Shown: piece after piece, positions 36,859 to 46,829 of the stretch
How positions within the stretch are numbered: the stretch's first letter is position 1
Layout: every line of letters begins with the position of its first letter
From: Pseudomonas sp. RIT-562
GTDB taxonomy: Bacteria > Pseudomonadota > Gammaproteobacteria > Pseudomonadales > Pseudomonadaceae
Direction: 5' to 3'
DNA: 64,000 bases
NCBI RefSeq assembly: GCF_026241895.1
Contig: NZ_JAPJIV010000017.1
Coordinates: 62,001-126,000, forward strand
Made by a program: the position numbers and the translations under genes
The notes under the pieces: generated by a model
The model's input: the letters and a program-made list of their open reading frames with translations, nothing else
Database searches by the model: none
What the model was told of the DNA's origin: nothing

Positions 36859-38040
36859 TCAAACCCGCTCAAAAATCGCCGCAATCCCCTGGCCACCGCC
36901 AATGCACATCGTCACCAGCGCATACCGGCCGTTAATCCGCTGCAGTTCATGAATCGCCTTGGTGGCAATGATCGCTCCGGTCGCGCCGACAGGATGCCCC
37001 AGCGCGATCCCCGAGCCGTTCGGGTTGACCTTGGCCGGATCGAGGTCCAGCTCCTGGCTGACGGCGCAAGCCTGGGCGGCAAACGCGATGTTGGCTTCTA
37101 CCACGTCCATATCCTGCACCGACAGCCCCGCGCGCTTGAGCGCCAGGCGCGTCGCCGGGATCGGTCCCAGGCCCATCAGTTCCGGTTCGACGCCGGCGTG
37201 GGCATAGCTGACCAAACGCGCCAGCGGACGCAGGCCATTGCGCTGCACCGCATCACCGGTGGCCATCACCAATGCCGCCGCACCATCGTTCAACCCCGAA
37301 GCATTACCCGCCGTTACCGAGCCGTCCTTTTTGAACGCCGGCTTCATCTGCGCCAGCTGTTCCAGGGAGGTTGCGCGAGGATGCTCGTCGACGTTGAACA
37401 GGATGGTGTCCTTGCGTCCCTGGATTTCCACCGTAGCGATCTGCTCGCTGAAATACCCATTGGCAATAGCAAACGCCGCACGTTTTTGATCTTCAAGGGC
37501 GAGGGCGTCCTGCATTTCGCGGGTGATGCCGTTGCGCGCGGCGACGTTCTCGGCGGTGATGCCCATGTGAATGCCGTGGAACGGGTCATGCAGGATACCG
37601 AGCATGTAGTCGATGGCCTGGACGTTGCCCATGCGCGAGCCCCAGCGCGCCGATGGCAGCAGGTACGGCCCGCGGCTCATGGACTCGGCACCGGCGCCGA
37701 TGGCGATTTCGGCATCGCCGAGCAGCAAGGTCTGGGCGGCGCTGATGATCGCTTGCAAGCCGGACCCGCACAGGCGGTTGACGTTGTAGGCGGGCGTCTC
37801 CTTGGGGATGCCGGCATTCATCGCCGCCACCCGGGAAATGTAGGCGTCGCGGGTTTCGGTAGGGATCACGTTACCCATCACCAGGTGGCCGATCTGCGCC
37901 GGATCGACGCCCGAGCGCTGCAAGGCGGCCTTGACCGCAGTCGTCGCGAGGTCGGCCGGTGGCACGTCTTTGAGCGAGCCGCCAAAGGTGCCAATGGCGG
38001 TGCGAGCGGCGCTGACGACAAAAACTTCTGGAGTGTTCAT
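36859..38040 (-). CDS. Acetyl-CoA acetyltransferase / beta-ketothiolase
   Basis: This 393-residue thiolase has the acylated Cys in NVNRLCGSG (about residue 89), the active His in ALGHPVGATG (about 348) and the second Cys in CIGGGQG (about 380), so it is probably active. The usual NEAFAAQ reads NIAFAAQ here; the Asn is kept. It is co-directional with the crotonase gene, whose end overlaps its start by 4 bases, which suggests a small beta-oxidation or ketoacid operon. The precise chain length cannot be told. It is separate from the PaaJ-type thiolase at 53.6 kb. Confidence 0.88.
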   Translation of the reverse strand: MNTPEVFVVSAARTAIGTFGGSLKDVPPADLATTAVKAALQRSGVDPAQIGHLVMGNVIPTETRDAYISRVAAMNAGIPKETPAYNVNRLCGSGLQAIISAAQTLLLGDAEIAIGAGAESMSRGPYLLPSARWGSRMGNVQAIDYMLGILHDPFHGIHMGITAENVAARNGITREMQDALALEDQKRAAFAIANGYFSEQIATVEIQGRKDTILFNVDEHPRATSLEQLAQMKPAFKKDGSVTAGNASGLNDGAAALVMATGDAVQRNGLRPLARLVSYAHAGVEPELMGLGPIPATRLALKRAGLSVQDMDVVEANIAFAAQACAVSQELDLDPAKVNPNGSGIALGHPVGATGAIIATKAIHELQRINGRYALVTMCIGGGQGIAAIFERV

Positions 38041-38819
38041 GGGGGTGTTCCTTTCGACGGATTCTTTTCAGTGCTGCGATTGAGCAGGGCGTTCAGCGCT
38101 GTTTGCGCTTCCTGAGTGTTCAGGCGTTCGATAAATAGCAGGTTTTCCTGGCGTATGGTGGCTTGCAGTTCCGCCAGCGAAGCCTGTTTGAGCAATTGCC
38201 TGGACTGGCGCAATGCCCCTTGCGGCAACGCCAGCAGGCGTTGGGCCAGTTGCCGGGCGGCAACCAGGCATTGCGCGCCGTCGTCGCACAGTTCATTGGC
38301 CAGGCCCCACTGCACGGCGTCGGCGCCGCTCAGGGTTTCACCCAGCAGCAATAAACGGGAGGCGCGGGCGTGGCCAAGCAGGCGCGGCAGCAGCAGCGTG
38401 GCGCCGAATTCCGGGCACAGGCCGATGTTGACGAAGGGCATGCGCAGCTTGGCGTTGCGGCTGACCACTACTTGATCGCAGTGCAACAGCAAGGTTGTGC
38501 CAATGCCGATAGCCGCGCCAGACACCGCCGCGATCAGTGGCGTTTGCAGCTGGGTCACCACCTGCATCAGGCGAAATGCCGGGCTGTCCAGGTGAGTGGG
38601 CGGGTTCTGCAGGAAATCCACCAGGTCATTGCCGCTGGTGAAACAGCTGTCGCCACCGGTGATGATGACGACGCCGATGGCCGGGTCCTCGTCTGCGGCC
38701 AGCAACAGGTTGGCCAGCTGCGTGTACATGGCGTTGTTCAGCGCGTTGAGTTTGTCGGGACGGTTAAACGTCAGCGTCAGTACGCCGGCGTTGCGGTCCT
38801 GCTGGATCAGATCGTTCAT
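38037..38819 (-). CDS. Enoyl-CoA hydratase/isomerase family protein
   Basis: This 260-residue protein has the crotonase fold with the oxyanion-hole stretches (SGNDLVDF, GAAIGIGTTLLLHCD). Both Glu residues used by hydratases are replaced (GIGTTLL and MPFVN), while a Glu lies in GLCPEFGA at the position used by delta3-delta2 enoyl-CoA isomerases. An isomerase role is therefore more likely than hydration. The ATG at 38819 is chosen as the typical N-terminus (MNDLIQQDRNAG). It is the first gene of the pair with the thiolase. Confidence 0.85.
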   Translation of the reverse strand: MNDLIQQDRNAGVLTLTFNRPDKLNALNNAMYTQLANLLLAADEDPAIGVVIITGGDSCFTSGNDLVDFLQNPPTHLDSPAFRLMQVVTQLQTPLIAAVSGAAIGIGTTLLLHCDQVVVSRNAKLRMPFVNIGLCPEFGATLLLPRLLGHARASRLLLLGETLSGADAVQWGLANELCDDGAQCLVAARQLAQRLLALPQGALRQSRQLLKQASLAELQATIRQENLLFIERLNTQEAQTALNALLNRSTEKNPSKGTPP

Positions 38820-39029
38820 GAGCGACTCTGTTGTTCGGTGCGTCGGCCACTCTAAGCGCGAGACCCGCGCCGGATCTATGACAAAACGGGTCAACGCACC
38901 TGCTTCTTTTTGCCATGTCTACGGGCGCTAGGGTGGCCACACACCCATTCGGGGTATAGCGTCGCTCGCCTGATCGCTCAATAGTGGCTGCATCCGGTCA
39001 TAAAGAACGCTTGATAAGGTGAATGTGCC

Positions 39030-40133
39030 ATGCGCAAGGCTTTCAAGTTGATTTTCAGTGTAGTCCTTGTCCCTTTGTCACTCAGCGTCCACGGCGCCGA
39101 GGTCGACGCTGCGAAAACGCTGCGGTTGTACAACTGGGCGGATTACATAGGCGAGAAAACCATTTCCGACTTCGAAAAAGCCAGTGGCATCAAGGTCATC
39201 TACGACACCTTCGATGCCTACGAAACGGTGCAGGCGAAGTTGCTTACCGGGCATTCCGGGTATGACCTGGTGGTGCTCAACGCCTCCCTCGCCCCCCCCC
39301 TGATCCAGGCCAAAGTATTCCAGCCGCTGGACAAGAAATTGCTGCCGGGCTGGACCAACCTCGACCCCAAGGTGCTGCAGGACCTGCAGGGGTTTGACGC
39401 CGGCACGCAGTATTCCGCGCCCTACACCTGGGGCAGCAATGGCATCACCTATAACGTCGACAAGATCAAGGAACGCATGCCGGACGCGCCCATCGGTTCG
39501 CTGGCGATGATCTTCGATCCGAAGATCGTCTCGCGCTTCGCCGACTGCGGAGTGACCCTGGTGGATGCCCCGACCGAAGTGATTCCCCTGGCCCTGAAAT
39601 ACCTCGGCCGCGACCCGCGAAGTGCTGCACCGGCAGACCTGAAAGCCGCGCAGGAGTTGCTGCTGTCGGTGCGCCCGTACATTCGCAAGTTCGACTCGGT
39701 GAACTACCTGACCAGCCTGCCCAATGGCGATGTGTGCATGGCCATGACCTGGTCCGGCGACTACGCCACGGCCATGGCCCGTGCCGAAGAAGCCAAGCTG
39801 AAAATCAACCTGGCGTACTTCATACCCAAGGAAGGCAGCCTGATCTGGTTCGACAACATGTACATCCCGGCTGACGCGCCGCATGTCGCTAACGCGCACA
39901 AGTTCCTCGACTACCTGATGCAGCCCCAGGTGATGGCCGACGTCACCGATTACATCCACTACGCCAACAGCAACGCGGCCGCCACGCCCCTGGTAAACGC
40001 CGAAGTGCGCAACAACCTGGCGATTTATCCCGATGACGAGACCCGCGAGCGCCTGTTCCCGCAGAAGACCCAGGATGCCAAGGACATGCGCGCGATGACG
40101 CGAGTCTGGAGCACGGTAAAAAGCGGAATTTGA
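39030..40133 (+). CDS. Polyamine-type periplasmic binding protein (PotF/SpuD-like)
   Basis: This 367-residue protein has a signal peptide (cleavage near SVHGA-EVDA, about residue 23) and the family start LRLYNWADYIGEKTISDFEK. The motifs YDTFDAYETVQAKLL and AMTWSGDYATAM are typical of putrescine/spermidine-binding proteins of the PotD/PotF group. No permease or ATPase genes are adjacent, so it may serve a transporter elsewhere. It overlaps the open frame of the aminotransferase and is probably co-transcribed with it. A run of nine C lies inside the coding region at 39292-39300. Confidence 0.87.
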   Translation: MRKAFKLIFSVVLVPLSLSVHGAEVDAAKTLRLYNWADYIGEKTISDFEKASGIKVIYDTFDAYETVQAKLLTGHSGYDLVVLNASLAPPLIQAKVFQPLDKKLLPGWTNLDPKVLQDLQGFDAGTQYSAPYTWGSNGITYNVDKIKERMPDAPIGSLAMIFDPKIVSRFADCGVTLVDAPTEVIPLALKYLGRDPRSAAPADLKAAQELLLSVRPYIRKFDSVNYLTSLPNGDVCMAMTWSGDYATAMARAEEAKLKINLAYFIPKEGSLIWFDNMYIPADAPHVANAHKFLDYLMQPQVMADVTDYIHYANSNAAATPLVNAEVRNNLAIYPDDETRERLFPQKTQDAKDMRAMTRVWSTVKSGI

Positions 40134-40165
40134 TCGTTCAAACCATCCGGTTCGAGGTTTTTCCT

Positions 40166-41584
40166 ATGGCAACTCCAACTCAACACATTCTGTCTGCGGC
40201 TGAAGAGTCGCGCCTGGTCAAGGCCGACAAAGCCCACTACATGCACGGTTATCACATGTTTGACGAACATGCCGAGCAGGGTTCACTGAACATCGTCGCC
40301 GGTGATGGCGCTTACATCTTCGACACCCAGGGCAATCGCTTTCTCGACGCAGTAGGCGGCATGTGGTGCACCAATATCGGTTTGGGCCGCGAAGAAATGG
40401 CCCTGGCGATCGCCGACCAGGTGCGCCAACTGGCCTATTCCAACCCGTTCTGCGACATGTCGAACAACGTCGCGATCCAGCTCTGCGAAAAGCTCGCCAG
40501 CCTGGCCCCGGGTGATCTCGATCACGTGTTCCTGACCACCGGCGGCTCCACGGCGGTGGACACCGCCTACCGGCTGATCCAGTACTACCAGAACTGCCGC
40601 GGCAAGCCGGAAAAAAAGCACATCATCGCCCGCTACAACGCCTATCACGGCTCGACGACCCTGACCATGTCGATCGGCAACAAGGCCGCCGACCGCGTCC
40701 CGGAATTCGACTACGCCCACGACCGCATCCACCACGTGTCCAACCCCAACCCTTACCGCGCTCCGGACGGCATGAACGAGGCGCAGTTTCTTGAGTTCCT
40801 GGTCCAGGAATTCGAAGACAAGATCCTCGCCATCGGCGCCGATCGAGTGGCGGGGTTCTTCGCCGAGCCGATCATGGGCTCGGGCGGAGTGATCATTCCA
40901 CCCAAGGGCTACCTCAAGCGCATGTGGGAAGTCTGCCAGCGCTACGACATCCTGTTCGTCGCCGACGAAGTGGTGACCTCGTTCGGGCGCCTGGGCAAAT
41001 TCTTTGCCTCGTGGGATCTGTTCGAGGTGCAGCCGGACATCATCACCACCGCCAAGGGCCTGACCTCGGCTTACCTGCCGCTGGGCGCCTGCATCTTTTC
41101 CGAGCGCATCTGGAAAGTCATCGCCGAGCCAGGCAAGGGCCGCTGCTTCAGCCACGGTTTCACTTACAGCGGGCACCCGGTGTGCTGCACGGCGGCGTTG
41201 AAGAACATCGAAATCATCGAGCGCGAACAGCTGCTGGAACACGTCGATCGGGTCGGTGCGTATCTGGAGGAGCGCCTGGCCACCCTCGGCGACCTGCCGC
41301 TTGTAGGCGATGTGCGCTGCCAGAAATTCATGGCCTGCGTCGAATTCGTGGCGGACAAGCGCACCAAGGCGTTGTTTGCCGACGAGATCAACATTGGCGA
41401 GCGGATTCATTCCCGGGCGCAATCCAAAGGCTTGCTGGTGCGTCCGATCATGCACCTCAATGTCATGTCGCCGCCGTTGATCCTGACCTGTGCCCAGGTC
41501 GATGAAATCGTCGAGACCCTGCGCGAGTGCATTCTCGAGGTGGCGGCCGAACTGCAGGCGAGCGGGCAGTACCAGGGCCAATGA
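40166..41584 (+). CDS. Class III aminotransferase (polyamine-type, SpuC-like group)
   Basis: This 472-residue PLP enzyme of the omega-transaminase group has the glycine-rich region TTGGSTAVDTAYRL, the NAYHGSTTLTMS phosphate site, the Asp of FVADEVVTSFGR, and the PLP Lys in TTAKGLTSAYLPLGA. The Arg-switch region and length fit putrescine/spermidine- or beta-alanine-pyruvate aminotransferases. The neighbouring polyamine-binding protein favours a polyamine or related diamine substrate, but this is inference. The ATG at 40166 is used as MATPTQHIL fits family starts; the frame is open to 40130. Confidence 0.87.
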   Translation: MATPTQHILSAAEESRLVKADKAHYMHGYHMFDEHAEQGSLNIVAGDGAYIFDTQGNRFLDAVGGMWCTNIGLGREEMALAIADQVRQLAYSNPFCDMSNNVAIQLCEKLASLAPGDLDHVFLTTGGSTAVDTAYRLIQYYQNCRGKPEKKHIIARYNAYHGSTTLTMSIGNKAADRVPEFDYAHDRIHHVSNPNPYRAPDGMNEAQFLEFLVQEFEDKILAIGADRVAGFFAEPIMGSGGVIIPPKGYLKRMWEVCQRYDILFVADEVVTSFGRLGKFFASWDLFEVQPDIITTAKGLTSAYLPLGACIFSERIWKVIAEPGKGRCFSHGFTYSGHPVCCTAALKNIEIIEREQLLEHVDRVGAYLEERLATLGDLPLVGDVRCQKFMACVEFVADKRTKALFADEINIGERIHSRAQSKGLLVRPIMHLNVMSPPLILTCAQVDEIVETLRECILEVAAELQASGQYQGQ

Positions 41585-41637
41585 TTTTGCCGAACAGGCT
41601 GTTACCAGGCGCCGGATCACCCGCTAGACTGCGGGGC

Positions 41638-42489
41638 ATGAGCAAACCACACGACGATACGCTGATCGCATTGCCCTTCGGGGCGCTGCACAAATGGCAC
41701 GGGCAGATGCGCGAGGCGTTTGCCCATGTCGACGCCCCCGATGCGCTGGATTACCTGGCCTCGGCCCTGGAGCATCTGGTCGGTATCGAATCGGTGATGA
41801 TCAGCCTAGAACACCGCGAGCGGCCGCCGCAACTGCTGTACCAGCGGGGCATCGCGCAGGAATACCAGGTGTCGATTCTCGAGCGCTATTTTTCGGCTGG
41901 ATATTTGCTCGATCCGTTCTGCCTGGCGGTCGAACAGGGTTTGGCCCAGGGCTTTTATCACCTGGAGGAAATAGCGCCGGATGACTTTTTCGACAGTGAG
42001 TATTACCGCGCCTATTACCTGAAGGCGGGATGCTCGGAAGACAGTTATTACATTGTCGATACCGGTAATGACACGAAGATATCGGTCAGCCTGTTTCAGG
42101 GCTTCGGGGGTGAAAGCCTGCGCGGTGAACAGCTGAATCTGTTGCGAGCGGTCGAGCCACTGGTGCGTGAATTTATCAGTGAATTCAGCCTGCGCGGCAT
42201 GCAGCGGATCGCGACCGTCCAGGGGCCGCAGGATGCAAGGGTGGGGGATGATCTGAAGCAGCGGGTGCAGTCGGCATTCGAGCACTTCGGCTGCGATTTG
42301 CTGACCGAACGCGAGCGTGAGGTGGCGCACATGGTGCTGCGGGGGCACTCGGTGAAGTCCACGGCGAGCGAGCTTGGGATTTCGCCGGAGACGGTGCGCA
42401 TGCATCGCAAGAATCTGTATTTGAAGCTTGAAGTGGGGTCGCAGTCAGAGTTGTTTGCGTTGTTTATCGAGTGGTTGCGTAGCCATTAA
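41638..42489 (+). CDS. LuxR-type transcriptional regulator
   Basis: This 283-residue protein ends in a LuxR/GerE helix-turn-helix (about 220-280: LTEREREVAHMVLRGHSVKS, GISPETVRMHRKNLYLKL). The N-terminal 200 residues are not a recognisable receiver or autoinducer domain; they are rich in aromatic and acidic residues (YYRAYYLKAGCSEDSYYIVD) and could bind a small ligand. It follows the aminotransferase by 53 bases on the same strand, so it may control the binding-protein-transaminase genes. Confidence 0.85.
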   Translation: MSKPHDDTLIALPFGALHKWHGQMREAFAHVDAPDALDYLASALEHLVGIESVMISLEHRERPPQLLYQRGIAQEYQVSILERYFSAGYLLDPFCLAVEQGLAQGFYHLEEIAPDDFFDSEYYRAYYLKAGCSEDSYYIVDTGNDTKISVSLFQGFGGESLRGEQLNLLRAVEPLVREFISEFSLRGMQRIATVQGPQDARVGDDLKQRVQSAFEHFGCDLLTEREREVAHMVLRGHSVKSTASELGISPETVRMHRKNLYLKLEVGSQSELFALFIEWLRSH

Positions 42490-42500
42490 TGAGATAAACC

Positions 42501-42602
42501 TGTAGGAGCGAGCCTGCTCGCGATGGGCTCGAGAACACCGCGCGGAGCCAGACTTGCCGCGTAATCGTTAACGACCACCGCGAGCAGGCTCGCTCCTACA
42601 GG
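42501..42602. repeat. REPIN (inverted REP pair)
   Basis: TGTAGGAGCGAGCCTGCTCG at 42501 is mirrored by CGAGCAGGCTCGCTCCTACA ending at 42600, with about 60 bases between. It lies between the convergent ends of the LuxR regulator and paaZ. Confidence 0.88.
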
Positions 42603-42610
42603 GGGATGGG

Positions 42611-44680
42611 TTAGCTCTCGCGCTTCACCACCAGGGTCAGAATGTCATAACTGGCCACCAACTCACCCAACTGGTTGGTCACCTCCACATCCCAGGCCAC
42701 CACCCCCTGCGGGATGCCCTGGGGGCTCTTCTTGCCCTGATCGATCTTGCGCTTGCAGGTCAGGCGCGCCTGAATCGTGTCACCAATCCCCACCGGAGTG
42801 ATGAAGCGCAAGGTATCCAGCCCGTAGTTGGCCAGCACCGGCCCGGGCGCGGGGGAGACGAACAGGCCGGCCGCCGCCGACAGAACAAAATAACCGTGGG
42901 CGATGCGCTTGCCGAACTGCGATTCCTTGGCGGCAATGTCGTCGAAGTGCATGTAGAAGTGATCGCCAGACAGGCAGCCGAAGTTCACCAGGTCCGCTTC
43001 GGTGACGGTGCGTCGATGGGTCAGCAGCGACTCGCCGATCTGCAGGTCCTGGAAGAATCGGCGGAATGGATGCACCTCGGTTTCGATGACCTTGGCGCCC
43101 CGCACATATTCACCGGTAACCGCCGCCAGCATGGTCGGCGACCCCTGCACAGCCGCGCGTTGCAGGTAGTGCTTCACCGCGCGCAGGCCGCCCAGCTCCT
43201 CGCCACCGCCGGCTCGGCCCGGACCACCGTGCTTGAGTTGCGGCAGGGGCGAGCCGTGGCCGGTGGATTCGGCGGCGGATTCGCGGTCCAGCACCAGCAA
43301 GCGACCATGCCAGGCCGCGGCCACCGGAATCGCCTTGGCGGCAATGAGCGGGTCCTTGGTGATCAGGCTGGCGACCAGGCTGCCTTTGCCGCGAGCAGCC
43401 AGCACCAATGCTTCGTCCAGATCGTCGTAGGCCATCAGGGTGCTGACCGGGCCGAACGCCTCGATGTCATGTGCACCCCCTTCAGCGTGCGGGTCGCGGG
43501 CCTGCAACAGGGTCGGCGCAAAAAACGCGCCCCGGTCGACGTTTTCCCCGCGCGGTTCAAATCCATCGCTGGCCCCGAACAGCAGGTCGCTGCTTTGCAG
43601 CAGACTTTGCAAACGCTCGGTGACGTCTTTTTGCTGATCGTGGGAAGCCAGCGCGCCCATGCGCACGCCTTCCACCGACGGGTCGCCGACCACGACTTTG
43701 CGCAAGCGCTCGCGCAGGCGGGTGGCCACCGCATCGATGTGTTTGGCCGGCACGATCGCGCGGCGGATGGCGGTGCATTTCTGCCCGGCCTTGGTGGTCA
43801 TTTCCCGCGCAACTTCCTTAATGAACAGCTCGAACTCTTCATCATCCGGAGTGACATCCGGGGCGAGGATCGCGCAGTTCAGCGAGTCGGCCTCGGCATT
43901 GAACGGCACCGAGTTGCGGATCAGGTTCGGATTGACCCGCAGTTTGGCGGCGGTGTCGGCGGATCCGGTAAAGGTCACCACGTCCTGGCCCTGCAGACGG
44001 TCGAGCAGGTCGCCGGTGCCGCCAATGATCAGTTGCAGGCTGCCCGCAGGGAGCAAGCCGGATTGGTCCATCAGGCGCACCACGGCTTCGGTCAGGTAGC
44101 TGGTGGCGCTGGCCGGTTTGACGATGCACGGCATGCCGGCGAGGAAGCTCGGGGCGAATTTTTCCAGCATGCCCCAGATCGGGAAGTTGAACGCGTTGAT
44201 GTGCACCGCCAGGCCGCCGCGCGGCACCAGGATGTGCGTGCCGGCAAAGGTCCCGAGCTTGCTCAGTTGCAGCGCCGGCCCTTCATGGACGATGTTGCCC
44301 GACGGCAATTCCCGGGCACCGAGGCTGGCGTAGGTGAACAGCGTGCTGTTGCCGCCTTCGATATCGATCCAGCTGTCGGCGCGGGTGGCGCCACTGTGGT
44401 GGGAGATGGCGTAGAGCTGTTCCTTGCGCTCGCTGAGGTACAAGGCCAGCGCCTTGAGGCGTTGGGCGCGTTGTTGGAAATCCAGCGCCATCAACCCGCT
44501 GACACCCTGGCGGCGACCGTGCTCAACGGCTTCGGCGAAGTCCGGGCGTTCCTCATGGGTGCGGGCAATTTCATGGCCGTCGATGGCGCTGCGCAGCACC
44601 TGGGCGCCGTGTTGGCCGATCCAGCGACTGGCGATGAAACTTTGCAGGGTAGGGGCGTGCTGTGTAGGTGAAGAGGACAT
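42611..44680 (-). CDS. paaZ: PaaZ, oxepin-CoA hydrolase / 3-oxo-5,6-dehydrosuberyl-CoA semialdehyde dehydrogenase
   Basis: This 689-residue enzyme fuses an aldehyde dehydrogenase (about 1-520) with a C-terminal MaoC-type hydratase (about 550-685). The first part has the Cys nucleophile in KAGQKCTAIRR and typical VTFTGSADTAAKL; the second has the hydratase signature SGDHFYMHFDD and RIAHGYFVLS. In phenylacetate breakdown it opens the oxepin ring and oxidises the semialdehyde. The start at 44680 follows AGGAG; a GTG one codon earlier is also in frame. It is the last gene of the paaABCDE-permease-paaZ series, 30 bases after the permease. Confidence 0.94.
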   Translation of the reverse strand: MSSSPTQHAPTLQSFIASRWIGQHGAQVLRSAIDGHEIARTHEERPDFAEAVEHGRRQGVSGLMALDFQQRAQRLKALALYLSERKEQLYAISHHSGATRADSWIDIEGGNSTLFTYASLGARELPSGNIVHEGPALQLSKLGTFAGTHILVPRGGLAVHINAFNFPIWGMLEKFAPSFLAGMPCIVKPASATSYLTEAVVRLMDQSGLLPAGSLQLIIGGTGDLLDRLQGQDVVTFTGSADTAAKLRVNPNLIRNSVPFNAEADSLNCAILAPDVTPDDEEFELFIKEVAREMTTKAGQKCTAIRRAIVPAKHIDAVATRLRERLRKVVVGDPSVEGVRMGALASHDQQKDVTERLQSLLQSSDLLFGASDGFEPRGENVDRGAFFAPTLLQARDPHAEGGAHDIEAFGPVSTLMAYDDLDEALVLAARGKGSLVASLITKDPLIAAKAIPVAAAWHGRLLVLDRESAAESTGHGSPLPQLKHGGPGRAGGGEELGGLRAVKHYLQRAAVQGSPTMLAAVTGEYVRGAKVIETEVHPFRRFFQDLQIGESLLTHRRTVTEADLVNFGCLSGDHFYMHFDDIAAKESQFGKRIAHGYFVLSAAAGLFVSPAPGPVLANYGLDTLRFITPVGIGDTIQARLTCKRKIDQGKKSPQGIPQGVVAWDVEVTNQLGELVASYDILTLVVKRES

Positions 44681-44710
44681 CACGGAGGCTCCTGATTATC
44701 AAATAAGTCG

Positions 44711-46357
44711 TTAGTGTTTGCTGGCGCCCGAGGCGCCAATACCGGTCATTGAGCGGATGAACTGCGCCAGGTAGCGGCCGCGTTCAAGTGCTGCCCGGGG
44801 GGAGGTGTCAGTGACCGAGAACAGCCAGGCGCTGAAAAACGCCAGGCTCATGGAGAACAGCGCCGGGTTGGAATACGGGAACAGGGCCCGGTCGTAATGC
44901 AGGACGTTGACCCATACCGCCGGGCTCAGCACCAGCAGGACAATCGCCGAGACCAGGCCCGCCAGGCTGCCGGTGACTGCGCCGCGAGTGGTCAGGCCCT
45001 TCCAGTACATCGAGAGGAACAGCACCGGGAAATTCACCGAGGCCGCGATCGCCAGCACCAGGCCGGAAAGGAAGGCGATGTTCTGCGATTCGAACAGCAG
45101 GCCGAGGATGATCGCCAGCACGCCGATGCACAGCGTGGCGATGCGCGACACGCGGATCTCCTGCTGCTCGGTGGCCTGGCCCTTGCGCATCACGCAGGCA
45201 TACAGGTCATGGGACACCGCCGACGCTCCGGACAAGGCCAGCCCGGCAACCACGGCGAGAATGGTGGCGAAGGCCACCGCCGAAATGAAGCCGAGGAACA
45301 GATTGCCGCCCACCGCCTGGGCCAGGTGCACGGCGATCATGTTGCCGCCGCCGATGATCGCGCCATTGGCGTCACGGAATGCCGGATCGGTGCCGACCAT
45401 GACGATTGCGCCGAAGCCGACGATGATCAGCAACAGATAGAAGTAGCCGATGAAACCGGTGGCGTAGAACACGCTTTTGCGCGCTTCCTTGGCATCGCTG
45501 ACGGTAAAGAAACGCATCAGGATATGCGGCAGGCCGGCGGTGCCGAACATCATGCCCAGGCCCAGGGAGATAGCGTCGATGGGGTTGGACAGCAAGCCGC
45601 CGGGCGCCATGATCGCGTTGCCCTTGGCGTGCACGGCGGTGGCGCCGGCGAACATCGCCTCGGTGCTGAAACCGAAATGCTTGAGCACCATGAAGGCCAT
45701 GAATGTGGTGCCGAACAGCAGCATCACTGCCTTGATGATCTGTACCCAGGTGGTCGCGAGCATGCCGCCGAAGGTCACGTAGAACACCATCAATACACCG
45801 ACCAGCATGACTGCGTAGAGGTAGTCGATGCCGAACAGCAGTTCGATCAACTTGCCGGCGCCGACCATCTGCGCCACCAGGTACATCAGCGCCACCGTCA
45901 GGGTGCCGAAGGCCGAGGTCAGGCGCACCGGGGTCTGTTCCAGGCGGTAGGACACCACGTCGGCGAAGGTGTATTTACCCAGGTTGCGCAGGCGTTCGGC
46001 AATCAGGAACAGGATGATTGGCCAGCCGGCCAATACGCCCAATGCATAGAGCAAGCCGTCGTAGCCATTGAGGAACATCATCGCCGAGATGCCCAGGAAT
46101 GAGGCGGCCGAGATCATGTCGCCGGCAATCGCCAGGCCATTCTGGAACCCGCTCATGCCACCGCCCGCCGTGTAGAAATCACTGGCCGAACGAGTACGCA
46201 GCGCCGCCCAGCGGGTGACGCCGAGGGTGAACAGGACGAACACCAGGAACATGCCGATGGCGTTCCAGTTCAGTGGACGGGACGCGCCGTCGGCGGCTAC
46301 CGCAAGATCAGTGACCGCTGCCAGTGGCAGCAGCAACAACGCCAGGAGCCGGCTCAT
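44711..46357 (-). CDS. paaL: Sodium:solute symporter, phenylacetate/acetate permease type (PaaL/ActP)
   Basis: This 548-residue SSS-family transporter starts at the ATG 46357, which overlaps the stop of the DUF485 gene by 4 bases and gives a clear signal-like first segment ([21 protein letters not shown]). The family feature [20 protein letters not shown] and the following hydrophobic helices (about 13) are visible. The ActP family imports acetate and other short acids; its place inside the paa cluster argues for phenylacetate. The upstream open frame to 46711 is a shadow of the DUF485 gene. Confidence 0.88.
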   Translation of the reverse strand: MSRLLALLLLPLAAVTDLAVAADGASRPLNWNAIGMFLVFVLFTLGVTRWAALRTRSASDFYTAGGGMSGFQNGLAIAGDMISAASFLGISAMMFLNGYDGLLYALGVLAGWPIILFLIAERLRNLGKYTFADVVSYRLEQTPVRLTSAFGTLTVALMYLVAQMVGAGKLIELLFGIDYLYAVMLVGVLMVFYVTFGGMLATTWVQIIKAVMLLFGTTFMAFMVLKHFGFSTEAMFAGATAVHAKGNAIMAPGGLLSNPIDAISLGLGMMFGTAGLPHILMRFFTVSDAKEARKSVFYATGFIGYFYLLLIIVGFGAIVMVGTDPAFRDANGAIIGGGNMIAVHLAQAVGGNLFLGFISAVAFATILAVVAGLALSGASAVSHDLYACVMRKGQATEQQEIRVSRIATLCIGVLAIILGLLFESQNIAFLSGLVLAIAASVNFPVLFLSMYWKGLTTRGAVTGSLAGLVSAIVLLVLSPAVWVNVLHYDRALFPYSNPALFSMSLAFFSAWLFSVTDTSPRAALERGRYLAQFIRSMTGIGASGASKH

Positions 46358-46662
46358 CGGGCGCACTCCTGCTTGAGTTTTTCGTTCAGCGGGTCGATCA
46401 CGTGGTTGGCGCGATAGACGTAGAAACCGGTCAGCGCGAACGCCAGCACCACGATCACTACACCGACCAGCATACCCACGGTGGTCACTCCGCCACTGAG
46501 GGATTGGCCGAGGGTGGCGGGGGAGAACGCCACCAACAGGACGAAGCCGAAGTAGATCACCAGCATGATCAGCGACAGTGACCAGTAGAGGTTTTGTTTG
46601 CGGCGCACCAGCTGGATGAAATCGGGATGTTGGCGGATGAGGTCGATGTCTTGGGGTGTCAT
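46354..46662 (-). CDS. DUF485 family inner-membrane protein
   Basis: This 102-residue protein has two membrane helices (about 25-47 and 58-80) and the conserved start [22 protein letters not shown]485 proteins regularly precede ActP-type symporters, as here (4-base overlap), and probably form a complex with or assist them. The start at 46662 follows AGGAGAGC. The REPIN upstream separates it from paaE. Confidence 0.9.
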   Translation of the reverse strand: MTPQDIDLIRQHPDFIQLVRRKQNLYWSLSLIMLVIYFGFVLLVAFSPATLGQSLSGGVTTVGMLVGVVIVVLAFALTGFYVYRANHVIDPLNEKLKQECAR

Positions 46663-46721
46663 AACGGCTCTCCTTGTTGTTTTTGTTTTGGGTGAAACAG
46701 GTTTCGGGCATACCTCAGTCC

Positions 46722-46816
46722 CCTGTGGGAGCGGGCTTGCTCGCGAAGAGGTCGTGTCAGTCGATATGTGTGCTGAATGACACACCGTATTCGCGAGCAA
46801 GCCCGCTCCCACACAG
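46722..46816. repeat. REPIN (inverted REP pair)
   Basis: CTGTGGGAGCGGGCTTGCTC at 46722 is mirrored by GAGCAAGCCCGCTCCCACAC near 46814. It lies between paaE and the DUF485 gene, within a likely co-transcribed group, so it may tune expression of the permease part. Confidence 0.88.
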
Positions 46817-46829
46817 GGATCGCGGGGTG

